A stretch of DNA of 64,000 bases from Tipula vernalis (taxonomy: Eukaryota > Arthropoda > Insecta > Diptera > Tipulidae), in NCBI GenBank assembly GCA_958295665.1, contig OY282558.1, positions 350,281,034-350,345,033 of the forward strand, given 5' to 3'. The notes under the pieces are model-generated. The model made no database searches, was not told the origin of the DNA, and was given only the letters and a program-made list of their open reading frames with translations. Positions 35,801 to 46,884 of the stretch are shown piece by piece; positions within the stretch are counted from its first letter, which is position 1, and the number at the start of each line of letters is the position of its first letter. The translations under genes and the position numbers were made by a program.

Positions 35801-37293
35801 TTCTTACAGATCACACAAATGTGCAACCTTTGACTAACGTTTGCTTTCAGTTTAGATTTCGTTGAAAAAAGTTTACTATCGAGTTTTGTGTAAGGCTCAG
35901 GCCCTTTATAGAATGGATTGCCAGCTAACAACCAGTTGAATTATTTAATTCATATGAGAAAAAACCTAAATTTAAATCAATTTGGTTAGAAAAAGCTGAT
36001 CCTATTGCAGTGAGCGATAGTTAACTTATTTAAGTCAGTGATTACGACTGATTCTATTTTTGGGTTTGAGTCGAATTTGAAACATAATGAGAAGTTTACT
36101 ATTAAGGTATGCACTTCGATCCTTATACCACATTATACATAAATGTTTGTACGATTGCTAAATAATTAGAGATTAAATATGTAATTTCGGAAGTCAAACA
36201 TACTCAAAATATTTAAAAATAAAATAAATATTTACCAAAGAAAGATGAAAAATACCAAATAAGGAGTTCAGTAAGGCAAAATGAAACCCTATTTAATCTG
36301 AAAATCACAGATCAAAGTTCCTATCTAAATGCTACATCATTTGTATTATACTGATTAAACGAAACCAAATATACCTACAAACCAAACCATTATCTTAAAT
36401 TAAAATTTGGTTGGCTAAGCTCGTAACTACCATCATAACATTCCCGCAAGTATATCCAAAATATCAAAACAAACAAATACAACATAAGCAAGGATAATTC
36501 GACAAAGGAAATATAATAAGAGTATATACGAGTAGGTTCAGTGAATTTTCTTGAGATATGAAAAATTCTATAATTTAATCATAAAAAGCAAACAACAAAT
36601 TTCTTTTGATAATTCGGTTGGCGCCTTCCTCCCCTCCCCAACCCTCCCCTTGTTATAAGAGTAATATAGCAGAAAAGTGACAGGAGAAAATTTACTTATT
36701 TATTTATTTATTTAATATCAGTATATTTTAAATGTCTCGTTATTTTTTTTTCATAATTTTTAATTTTCATTTTTATACTTTTCTTGCTTATTAGATTTTA
36801 AACGTAAACAAATCATCTTGTACGTATACGTTTAAATAAATAAATAAATTGAAGAAGAAACTGTCTAAGAAACAAGTTATAAAGGTTGACAGGTATTGCG
36901 TTAATATTTTAAACATAAAGTAATAAAATTAATAAAATTTAATTATAAACGTAGAAGTTATGTTTTGTACACGTTTAAATAAGTAATAAATAAAATCTCT
37001 CGTCTGAAAATTTTTCATTTTATCAGTGGTTTCTGGTTAAATCGGGCAAAAGCTGGCCAACAGTAAAAAAAGTACCCTAAGGATCCTAAAACGCTTATAA
37101 GAGGGTCGAACTATCTTTACCTGCTCTAGAATTTTAGTTGCAATGTAGCTTCGCTCAAGCTGAAATCGTTATGTTAAATTACTTAATAAAAGAAGTTCAA
37201 AAACATTACTCCTAGGTGAGTAGAATATAATAATACGTTTTAAAATATTAGTATTTTAAACAATAAATATAAAAATAAAAATAAAAAATAAAA
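32851..37293. other. 4.4-kb repeat-poor stretch without recognisable gene
   Basis: I see no MITE, transposase relic or convincing long ORF. Small items: a CTCTCTACTATACACACC duplication (about 33280-33320), a CT-rich run CTTCCTCCCCTCCCCAACCC (about 36628), an ATTT run (about 36690-36715), and a diverged direct repeat ACGTTTAAATAAATAA (about 36826 and 36970). It could be unique host DNA or intron. Confidence 0.45.
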
Positions 37294-37446
37294 ATCAGCT
37301 GCTCCTAGCTGCCCTAGATTTTTATCCACATGTTAATTAACAGAACGAGAAAGAAATCAAAATTTCATAAAATTTAGGTTATTTGACGAATAAGGGTTTA
37401 GTAAGGGGATGAAGGTGTGAAACTTTGTAAGTATTACTAAAGATTC
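37294..37446. repeat. Dispersed repeat, copy 2
   Basis: Partner of 18603-18772 in the same orientation. Similarity ends at GATTC in both. Confidence 0.7.
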
Positions 37447-38307
37447 GTGATCAGCGACCAAAAACCTTCGAGCAGGGAATTTCAGCTCAATTACTTGACT
37501 TTACGAATTCTGGCTGGCTTTTTGACGATCGGACTCAATGTGCTTTGTAAAATTTGACGGACAGCCTTCGTTTCAATTGAGAGTGGAGTTAGTAAATTCG
37601 TTTTCGGTAAGAATAAGAAATTGTATATTTCTGCCAAAAATATGGGTTAGAAACATGGAAATGTCGAAATTGACAAAAACATTTTTTGGTGTGCTCCTAG
37701 ATTATTACCTAAAGTTAGAAATTCCTCCGAGATGTTGCAGTCAAAGAAGAAAACGTTTAAATTGTTACCACAGTAAACTTGATTTAGACGTCGGAACAAA
37801 AACACAGACTTGGAATTTTTTCCCTAACAAATTGGCGAAAGAAACAAACGAGCGACACCCAGAAGCATGTATGGGAAACACAGAAACAGCAAGACATGTT
37901 TTATTTACTCAGGCGAACTAAACGTAGCGAAAGAAAACAGCCACGTACGAGTAGCTTATCTAACTCGCTCTTTTCTATACATTCAGCTAAGTCTTGTACT
38001 CTACTTTATTGTTTCTTCTCTTGTGTTGGCTTTCAATTCTGCCCTTGCTCAATATTTGGTGCACATTTTCTTACCTATAACTTTAAATAAGGTTAGGGAT
38101 TCAGCATATTGACTTGCTGCTTTTATTTAGTAGATCGCTGGCCCTGAATAACAGTTCAGCTTCGTTCTGATATTTTTCTGTGCCATTCATGTTTTACCTT
38201 TATTTATTAGATCGCTTTAAGCTCGTTCGGTCGACACCTTTAATGTTCAAATTAGCTGAGACCCAACGAAGTTATCCTTCTAAAATGACCACAACTAAAG
38301 TTTCCAT
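37447..38307. other. Spacer with a featureless 127-codon ORF
   Basis: The ORF at 37538-37921 has no signal peptide, repeat or motif I recognise and lacks a good neighbour context. I treat it as probably accidental. Confidence 0.35.
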
Positions 38308-38380
38308 AATACCGGAAAATTCTAATACCGGTTTTCGGTATTCAAAATTTTTGAATACCGGTATAAACCGGTATTGCGCG
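38308..38380. repeat. ATACCGGT palindromic cluster, likely hAT subterminal repeats
   Basis: AATACCGG, AATACCGGTTTTCGGTATTC and GAATACCGGTATAAACCGGTATT lie within 75 bp, just past the 3' end of the minus-strand hAT relic. Such clustered short inverted motifs are typical transposase-binding subterminal repeats. Confidence 0.6.
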
Positions 38381-38441
38381 TTGTTAGTAAGAAACATCTT
38401 AAAAATTTAGCAAAAACATTAGAAAACTCAATTAAAACATT

Positions 38442-39905
38442 TTACAAATCAATTTTTCGTTTTTCATTACGTAAATTAGAAAACGTCCTTTCGCTGGATG
38501 TCGGCGTGGGCTGAATTGTTTTTAGAGCGGCATCAATCTTATTTAAGTTCGATGTTCGAACTCCACTTGCTTCAAATAGCTTAAACTCCTTTTGAATTTC
38601 TGAAAATGAATCAGAACTACTATTCTTTGGTTGTTGTGTCGCCAGGTTATTATTGGATTCTTCAGCATCAGTAACTTCTTCATCTAATGATTCGACATCA
38701 ACACTATCCGATATTTTGGCAAAATTCTGTTTGATTATATTTTTGGCATATTGAATTCTTGCTGAATTTGATGAATATTTGAAGCCATCATCATTTTGTG
38801 ACATATTTGAATTTGAGTTTTGTAAATATCTCATTAACGATACTAAATCTTTAATACGTCGCTCATCACATCGCTTTCTGAGTGAATCCAGCATCGTTAT
38901 ACTTAAATTAGTCGTTTGCTCAGAAAGATTTTTGAAGAAAAACTCGTGAACACCTTCACTGGTTAAAATTGTTGAGTTATCCTTACCTAGCTCTTTAACA
39001 GCTAATTCAATGGGTTTTAACACTTTCAAAATATCTTCTAAAACTTTAAAATCGACTTCCTCATAAAAATTATTTGTTCCGATGTCCGAGAGTGCGTTTT
39101 GGAACCAACGAGATCCACCGAGTTTTGACGTCAAGCTTTAGCATCAATTTTTTATTTTCTTGTTCGAAACATGCCTTTGCAATATAATGGTTGACAATAA
39201 TTTGAAAAACTTAATTAGTTTACGCGAATTGTTCAATACAGACTTGATGTTCCGTAGAAAAGCTCTGTTGCTGCAGTTTTCTCTATGATATCATTAAAAT
39301 TCATTGTGTAATCATTGTGATTACAATCTGATTCTGAGTCATCATCTTTATCGGAATCGTTCGCTTCATCGCCTTCCTTAGCATCTTCATCTGATTTGTC
39401 GCCCGAACATGTTTAGCTATCGCAGGTACGTGATTTTTTGTAGAGAACATCGGTTACAATCAATTTTTGTTTGACTTATTCTTCGGTTGTGAAAGCCTCA
39501 CAGGAACCGTCAATTTTAACCAGACCCAATCTATACGCAACTTTATTGTGCAGAGTTACATTTAAATACTCGTTAAAGGTGATGTCGGTCCATTCATCAA
39601 CTGTTACGTTGTACTTTTCACCACATTTTTTCAAAACAGAAATTTTGTCAAACAGCTCTTCCTTTTTGATCTCGTAGGACGGGATTATTAGTTTTGCGAC
39701 TGTAGTTTAATTTTTCGGCATTAGGAAACCACGCTTTTGAATAAACTCGCGTATTGCATCGGATTTTGTAATCGTTTTTAAAGACATACCGTTCTTAGCG
39801 GCACATTTCTCTAGCAATTCTTCGCGTTTTAAGAATCCGTCTAGTTTCATTTGCTTTTTCGGAACTTCTGCAACAGTTGTTTCATCTACTTTCGTATTTT
39901 TGATA
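38442..39905 (-). pseudogene. Degenerate hAT transposase, second lineage
   Basis: On the minus strand the decayed protein runs from PKKQMKLDGFLKREELLEK (about 39860) through KYNVTVDEWTDITFNEYLN (about 39620-39560), a TDVLYKKSRTCDS piece (about 39445), an acidic SDEDAKEGDEANDSDKDDD stretch (about 39390) and an open 230-codon C-terminal part (39134-38442). That part ends in the dimerisation motif PTPTSSERTFSNLRNEKRKI. Stops at several points and missing central segments make it dead. The block order and the SSERTFS motif identify hAT. It differs from the BED/hAT relic at 11.7-13.5 kb. Confidence 0.88.
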
Positions 39906-40439
39906 ATTATATTATGGATGGTTCTGATGTGAGTGATCAGACCAGATGTGCTCGAATGAGCCGTGGAAACCCTAAATAAAACGCAACTTTGGAGTTGTGT
40001 TTAGTTGGATCCACCTAGCCGGCCTTGATAGTCCCACGGTTTCGTACTTAAATTACGTTAATTCGACTTCTTTGGTCCAAAAAGCCTAAAGTATTGACAA
40101 CCTGTCAAAAATAATCAAACATTTTGTTGTCCCAAAGCCACTTTTCTCGATGTTTGAAAAGTCCACGAGTCCGAAAAAGCAAAAAAAAAAAATGTCCGTC
40201 TATCTGTCTGGACGTCTGGATGTCTGGATATTTATACCCATCGTATCTCAAGAATAGCTTGTCCGATTTTGATTTTTTTCGCCAATCTGTTTTTATGGTC
40301 CAGGCGGAGAATTGAAAAGCGTTTGGAACCTGTACAACAAGGGGATCCTTTATATACTACTTTATGGCGTTGGGTCAATTTGCGGATTAAATTAAAGTTA
40401 TCTAGAGTATAATTGTGGTTGGATTACGGTTTTGTGAGC
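39906..40439. other. Spacer with a GTCTGGATGTCTGG simple-repeat patch
   Basis: GTCCGTCTATCTGTCTGGAC GTCTGGATGTCTGG lies at about 40194-40228, followed by a TATCTCAAGAATAGC block. Similar patches recur in insect repetitive DNA. Nothing else recognised. Confidence 0.4.
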
Positions 40440-41560
40440 AGTTGGCCAATTTTTTATATATGCTGGTTTGAGGATTGGGTGGGACATTGAATTTGTGGTT
40501 GAGTTAAGGGCTGTGTTGAGTACCATTTACGGGTTTAGTTGGAATTGAGCTGAGGTTGGGCTTGGTTTTAGTGAGCTTTTCAGCTGGGGATTTGTTTGTG
40601 AGTTTATTTGACGTTTAAATTAGAGTTAGGTTGAGTCGAGTTCATGAACGCATGTAGTTTCTAAGACCAAGCTGATTTGGGCGTTAGGAGTGGGTTAAGC
40701 TTAAGCTGAGGTTCATTGAGTGAGAGTTGCGCATTGAGTAGGGGTTGAGTTAGGCGTTGAGTTGTAGACTTAATTTGTAGTCAAGTTGGGGTTGGGTTTT
40801 GGTTGAGTTGGGGTTCATTCAACCGTTCAATTGGGGATTTATTTTGGGGTTAAGTTGAGATTTAAGTTGGAAGTTAGCTTGACTGGGGGTTTTTATCGAG
40901 TAGGGTGTTGAGTTGGGATTGAGAAAAGGGAAGTTGAGTTGGAGATTTATTTAAAGGTTGAGGTGGAGTTCATGTACGCGTAGTTTTAGAACCATGTTGT
41001 TTTAGGGTTTGATTTGAATATTTAGTTCGAAGTTGATTTGGGATTAAGCTATGGTTGAGTTTAAGATTGAATTTTGAGTTGAGTTGAAGTCGAGCTACGT
41101 TTGAATAGGGTTTGAGGTACTTAGAGCTTAGTATTGCGTAGAGTTGAATATTTAGTGGAAGGTTAGATTTAACTGAGTTCATACACGCATTTAGCTTTCG
41201 AATCGGGTTGATTTCCGGATTAAGTTGACCGCTGAGTGCGCAGTTGAGTAAAGAGTCGAGATTTGGTTCAAATTAAGTTCGTTGACGTTGAGTTGGGGTT
41301 GAGTTAGCTTGCATGTGACTTGAGTGAGGGATTCGGTTTGGGAATTATTTATTGACTGATTTGTGGATTGAGTTAGGTGTTGAGATTGTTATTAGGTTAA
41401 GGGTTGATTTTAATGTTTTTTAGTTGAATTGGTGACTGGGTTGAGGGTTGAGTTATCTTAGTTGAGAGTTGAGTTGTAAATTGAGTTGGAGGTTAAACTG
41501 AAAATTGAGTTAAGAGGTTCAGTTAGGAATTAATTTGCGAGTTGAGTTAATTTTCAGGAC
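40440..41560. repeat. Degenerate GTTGAG-rich minisatellite with higher-order structure
   Basis: About 1.1 kb is built from variants of GAGTTGGGGTTGAGTTA, strongly G/T-rich on this strand. A larger motif, GAGTTCATGNACGC...TAGTTT, recurs at about 40640, 40968 and 41178, each followed by a TGATTTGGG-like block. No stable period is visible. Confidence 0.85.
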
Positions 41561-41760
41561 CGAGGTTTTGATCACCACGAGAGGTTTCAGCCCTTTATGT
41601 TTATTGAAATCAAATAAGTGAAAGGTACAGGAGGGGATAGGATTATTGTCTTTGTCATCTGAAATGCTTTTTGTTTCAAAGTAGGCACAATACGAAAAAC
41701 AATGAACTCTGATTTTTGCTTTGTTCACATCAAATTAAGTTTTTCACTTCACTTTATCAG
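41561..41760. other. Short spacer
   Basis: Nothing recognised. Confidence 0.3.
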
Positions 41761-41886
41761 GGGCGAAATTCTTGAAATCCACCAGAAAAAAGTCACCCAT
41801 AATTTTGTGGTCGACAATTTAAATTGCTTTATATACTAAATTCACCGGTGGCTTTTTTCGGGGAGTTTCAAAAATACGGACCTATG
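41761..41886. mobile_element. Hairpin element of the TTCTTGAAAT / AGTCACC family
   Basis: GAAATTCTTGAAATCCACCA GAAAAAAGTCACC at the left faces CACCGGTGGCTTTTTTCGGG GAGTTTCAAAAATACGG at the right. It shares the TTCTTGAAATYCA and AAAGTCACC motifs with 56201-56342. Confidence 0.5.
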
Positions 41887-44293
41887 AATCGTTATATCGC
41901 AAATCAATTTATATTTTTATTATTAAAATAATATTCAAAATGAACTTGTCAGGTATATGTATGTTAAGGTACTGTTATGTTCTTGTTTTGTTTAAATGCA
42001 TTCGTTCTGCTTCGTTCGATTTTTTTCCGCTCTACACCGTCCATTTCACAAAACAAGAGCGAAATGATTTGCCTGTTCCCAGAATATTTTTAAGTTGTGT
42101 TCACTTGTTATAAATAAAAAATAAAATATTTTTTTTTTCAAAAGGCCAAAAATGTTCACTTTTCCGTTTTTTAATAGAATTTGGCAGGTCTAATAAAACG
42201 GAGCATACGGAATTCATACGGAGCATACGGAATTATTTTTTTGTAAACCGAAGTTTTCTAAAGTCTATACATATACAACGCATCTAAGTACTTGTAGAGT
42301 TTCCTGCATTTTATCATTAATCATAATTTATGGAAGGAAGGGATTTCTCACATGATTTTTCTACTTTTTTTCAGTAGATATATTAGGAGCGATTGGCCTC
42401 TGTATTTTTCTGATTTACCAAATCGAAAATATTGGGATTGCCATGAACAATTAATATATTTGTCTATAAAAAATGCCGAAAAATCAACTTATTACAGACA
42501 GACAAATTAAATTCTTAAAAAAAATTGGCTAGAATCGTTTATAAAACTTCCACAACTTATCTTAATCGCAATTTTCCGTAGAGGTTGTGGGGGTGATCTC
42601 CAAAAATCCTACCATTTACTATTAAGTGTAGTTAATATATTAGCCAAGATTCAAATTTGAGCCTCATATATACATATACACTAAGAACCTCCGCATTTTA
42701 TTAAAATCCAGATTTTACTGTTCCCGAAGAACGTTTTTAAAGCCTTTCATCCAGATTTAAATCCTTTACTCAAATATTGATTTGCACCATAACGTTTTGT
42801 TTCAGGGGAAAATGAACTGTTTTACTAAATTTAGAGATATTGGAATATTTTAACTTAACAGTTCAATTTAATATTCATACACCCTTTCAAAGGAATACAT
42901 TTAAAATAGTGTTTAGAGCTGAAGGATATATGTAACTCTACGATTTATGGTATCGTGATACAGAATGAGGGAATTCAAACATTGCAGAGTGTCTCAAAAT
43001 ATAATAAAACCTCTCTAGGGTATGGTTTAATTAGAAAACCTTCATTTATGCAATATAATTTGTTTTCCTTACTCATACGGTATCTATATAAGTATGTAAA
43101 CGATTTAAAAAATCCTAAAGCTACATTTTTTAATTGGAACTTTTTATTAATGGGGAAAATGTTGTTCACTCTTCATCACATAATCAATATTATGTTCGTA
43201 TCAATAAAGTTTTTTCGCTACATTATACACAATATAGTTATAAAATATTAAGGAGACTGAAAGTAATAAAATCTCCGTTAATTAAAATTTTATTCTCAAA
43301 GTTGTTAATAATTCGAAAAACTTTCATTAGACTGGTTGTGGTAAAAAATAATTATGATTTGCCACAATTTTATGGTTTTATGTGGAATAGTATTTTGGTA
43401 TAATTATTTTTGGATTAATTGTTCTATTCGTCGTAGATGCAGTTGTGAAAAATTTTGTGTAGGTGTACCTCCGTAGGTGTTCTTATAATTATAGACCACC
43501 TAGTCGACTTTGTATATAAGATTATGGAATAAATCGTATTATAAAGTCATCCATTCAAGAGACTGTCTCGCACAACTGCGGAACGTTGTTGTTGTTATTG
43601 TTTTATTACTATTCTACAAATCAATTTAAAAAAGATTTTCCTTAAGAAGCTACTTTTTTCTACAAAGTATTTGTAAGAAAATTGTTTTTTTATCTTTCTA
43701 GCAGTAACATAGTTTTGCTACTATTCATTGGTTTTGTTAATGTGTATGGTTTCGCATGAGAGCAGAATAATAACGGAAGGGAAAAAAAAGAAAATTATCT
43801 GGAATTTCATTATTCGAATAACAATACATAAAATAAATAAAAATAAACAAAGTTTTTATTGTTGATTTAATTTAACTTTATTTTGTAGACTCTTGTATTC
43901 GGTACACTTTAGCTACATACATATATACTCGTCTAAGAAAGTTCTGGAAGTTCGCATAATGGTTTCAAGTGGAAAATGTTAACAGGCGCGAAACTTAACA
44001 ATCAACAAAATAAGTTCCCAAACCCAAATCGAGTACCTACAAAGTTGCGATTACTGACAGATGCATTTTTACTAATTTTTCCTATTTAACTTTTTAGAAT
44101 CACTCAAATTTCAACTTACACAATGTGATCTAAAAATAACCGAACTTTTAATATAAATCATAGAACACAAAGCGCCATATTAAACGTTGGTAACGTTAGA
44201 AAGGTACATGTTTCTTCTTTTCTCCAACGCAGCTAAGTTCATGCTAATCGGTTGACAGTTTACAAAATTACAAACGTTTTAATGAAAGTAGTT
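41887..44293. other. Spacer, no convincing gene
   Basis: Two overlapping ORFs at 42955-43403 are AT-driven and unlike any family I know. GGAGCATACGGAATT is duplicated at about 42200-42235. Confidence 0.4.
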
Positions 44294-44657
44294 TTTGTAG
44301 TTATGTCACAGAAGAAAGATTAACCAGAACAGTCATAACGCTGTTTTTGTATGGAAAAATTTGGACTCATTTTTTTGACCTTGATTTGCCGAAGGTAAGA
44401 GAAAGTTGGGTTATGTATTCTTTGGTTTACTGGTTTTTATTTGAAATAATAAAAATTGAGAATCCTTAACAGTATAGTTAGTGAAATTATATGACAAGTT
44501 TTGTTTTGACAGCATAATTTGTATTAAATATTCAAAAAATTCATAATATTCGAAAATAATTATACTTCAATGTCCAAAAAAGAAGGTAAGATGAAAAAAA
44601 AATTTCATCCACGCAATGTCTATTCTGGTTAATCTTTCTTCTGCGGTTATGTCGTAA
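44294..44657. repeat. Inverted repeat pair bracketing the mariner relic's 5' side
   Basis: GTTATGTCACAGAAGAAAGA TTAACCAGAACAG (about 44298-44330) is mirrored by CTGGTTAATCTTTCTTCTGC GGTTATGTCG (about 44626-44655). The two arms are about 300 bp apart. Confidence 0.6.
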
Positions 44658-45262
44658 AAACATAACGGAAGAAAGAGCAAATATTAAATTTTGTTTTAAA
44701 CTCTGTAAAAAATTTGCTGACACTTACGAATTGTTAAAAAAAAGTTTATGGTGATGATTGTATGAGTCGTACTCAAGTTTACACGTGGTTTACACGATTT
44801 AAAAATGGCCGTGACGATTTAAATGATGATCCAAGACTTGGGCGACCAAAAGCATCAAATCATGCTGAGTTAGTGGAAAAAGTACATGAAATATACGCTA
44901 TCGATGCAAATTTAACTGTGAGAATGCTGGCAGATGAATTAAATTCATCTTACGCTACAATCTACACAATATTAACTGAAGATTTGGGTAAAAGAAAGGT
45001 CTGTGCACGTTTTGTTCCACATCAGTTAAATGAAGATCAACAAGTCGCTCGTTTTGAGCAGTGCAAAGACATCATTTCAACAGCTGAAAACGATCCAGAT
45101 TTTTTTGATTCGATCATGTGTGACCGTGTGACTATTTTCTATTCCTAAAACTGAAAACTGCAATGAAAGGAGCTTTTTACGATGACGTTTCAGCCATTCA
45201 AGCAGCCGTGACACAGGTGCTAAAGGACATCCAAAAATGTGTAGATCCTTTTAAACCTAAAA
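44651..45262 (+). pseudogene. Mariner-family transposase, deletion derivative lacking the catalytic core
   Basis: The N-terminal HTH_48-type region is good: ERANIKFCFKLCKKFADTYE (44674-44733), one A-run frameshift, then GDDCMSRTQVYTWFTRFKNG, DDPRLGRPKAS and a second HTH (LTVRMLADELNSSYATIYTI), then FVPHQLNEDQQVARFEQCKD and NDPDFFDSI. Right after this, where the TGDETW catalytic motif should be, the reading jumps to the C-terminus LKLKTAMKGAFYDDVSAIQA AVTQVLKDI (about 45145-45230). About 120 or more residues carrying the catalytic triad are gone. Such internally deleted mariners are usually cross-mobilised or dead. Confidence 0.85.
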
Positions 45263-46544
45263 ATTTCTGTATGTTTACAAAACTATAGAAAATAATTAGA
45301 TAAATTCTAGAAAATACTAAACGAAAAATTTTCGGGCTAAAACATTTTGAAAGCTCTCTGGAACTACGTACAGATATATGTGCTTACAATAAATTTGGAG
45401 GATGGAAAAACTTGTCATTTAAGATAAGTTTGGAATTCATTTGGCTACTTGGTTATAAATTACTGAAAATGGTTGAAGATGTTCTTGGGTTCTTGTTCTT
45501 CGAGATACGAAAGTAAAGGCAATGTACATTATTTACAAACATTGATAGGTAATATTGTTTTCCACTGGTCAATTTTACCTTAATCAATAACTATAATCAA
45601 TAGTTAGCTAATTTACAATTTATTTTGGGTTCTTTAAATAATGTGACAGACTTTTGAAACTGAACTCATCAATTGAAAAATCATTGAATTTACAATTTTA
45701 AACTAGATTTGACAAATTTTAAAATGTATTTTCAATTAAAGAACTTTTGATATTTTTATCTTTAATATTTTATTATTGAATTATGAAAATTTCTTTTGCA
45801 AATCTAATGATTCCTTATTCTATGTAGAATTTCAATTCGGAATTTAATTTCGAGCCTTTTGAAGTTCAATTTTGACGAAATGGAACAATTTTGAATAAGT
45901 TTTGCTATCTTAGTTTAGTGAGAGAGGTACTTAGGACACATCATTACACCGTTTATTTTCTTAAATATTTTTTTATTAAATTAATGTCAATCAAGCTTTC
46001 AGTTGTAATAAAAAAACTTTATTAAATGCCCGAAATTTTTACCTTGTTCTAATTTAACATTTCATATTAATGAGTTTGGTTTGTAGCAATGGCCAGTTTA
46101 TTTTGTTTCAGGAAGCCGTATTTTAATTTATGAGTTTTGACTATACCCGATAGACGGTCTACTATAATGGGTCGTAAATCTAAATATCTCAAAATTTGAA
46201 AACTCTTTATGAAATTTAGATTCGCAAACAAACAATAAAAATTTATTTGATATTTTATTTAAACGAAATAACTAATTTAATCACAAACGCTTCGAGATTT
46301 TACAAATTTCACGATAACATTATTTGAAATTTGAAAAAGTTCAAAAATTCGGTTTACAAGTTTAAAATTTATACTGATTTTTTTATAGTTTCGGTTCCAA
46401 AGGAAAACCAAGGCAAAACGGTTCCCATGAGAAGGTTTGCAAATGATTTTCAACGCCATTTTCTCAAAAGTTATTAACCCTAGTGACCTGAAACAAAACG
46501 TAGGCTATCTTGCATTTCTTGGTCGTGGCTACAAGCACTTCTAT
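45263..46544. other. AT-rich spacer, nothing recognised
   Basis: No coding or repeat structure noted. Confidence 0.35.
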
Positions 46545-46884
46545 GCGTCAATAGAATACGACATTAAAAAAATAGACGCGAAAATAATGTCGTATTCTAT
46601 TGACGCACAAAAACTGATCTAGGTCAAAAAAACTGAACTGAAAATCAATTTCTACTATGAAGATTTTAGCATTTTTTGATCTAGATTTGGTTTTGTGACT
46701 CAATAGAATACGACATAAGAAAGTAAATTTTTTTAATTTTGTGTTCTATTGACTTACAAAAATGGAACCGAGATCAGAAAATGTTGAACTCTTCATGGTA
46801 GAAATTGATTGCAGTTCAGTTTCATTTGATCAGATTTTAGCGTAAATAGAATACGACAGAAATAAAAAAATGAATACGACATAA
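46545..46884. mobile_element. Foldback element with repeated CAATAGAATACGACAT motif
   Basis: GTCAATAGAATACGACATTA at 46547 is mirrored at once by TAATGTCGTATTCTATTGAC (46585). A larger fold follows: the arm 46589-46715 (CTGATC, AAACTGAACTG, ATCAATTTCTACTATGAAGA, TTTTGATCT) is matched in complement by 46735-46857 (AGATCAGAAAATG, TCTTCATGGTAGAAATTGAT, CAGTTCAGTTTCA, GATCAG). The motif AATAGAATACGACA occurs five times in all. Confidence 0.75.

Noticed and set aside
37538..37921. 127-codon ORF
   Set aside because: No motif, homology I can recall or supporting splice signals; the length is plausible by chance in 64 kb.
42955..43403. Two overlapping ORFs of about 90-98 codons
   Set aside because: AT-driven Ile/Phe/Lys-rich readings in different frames; no recognisable domain.
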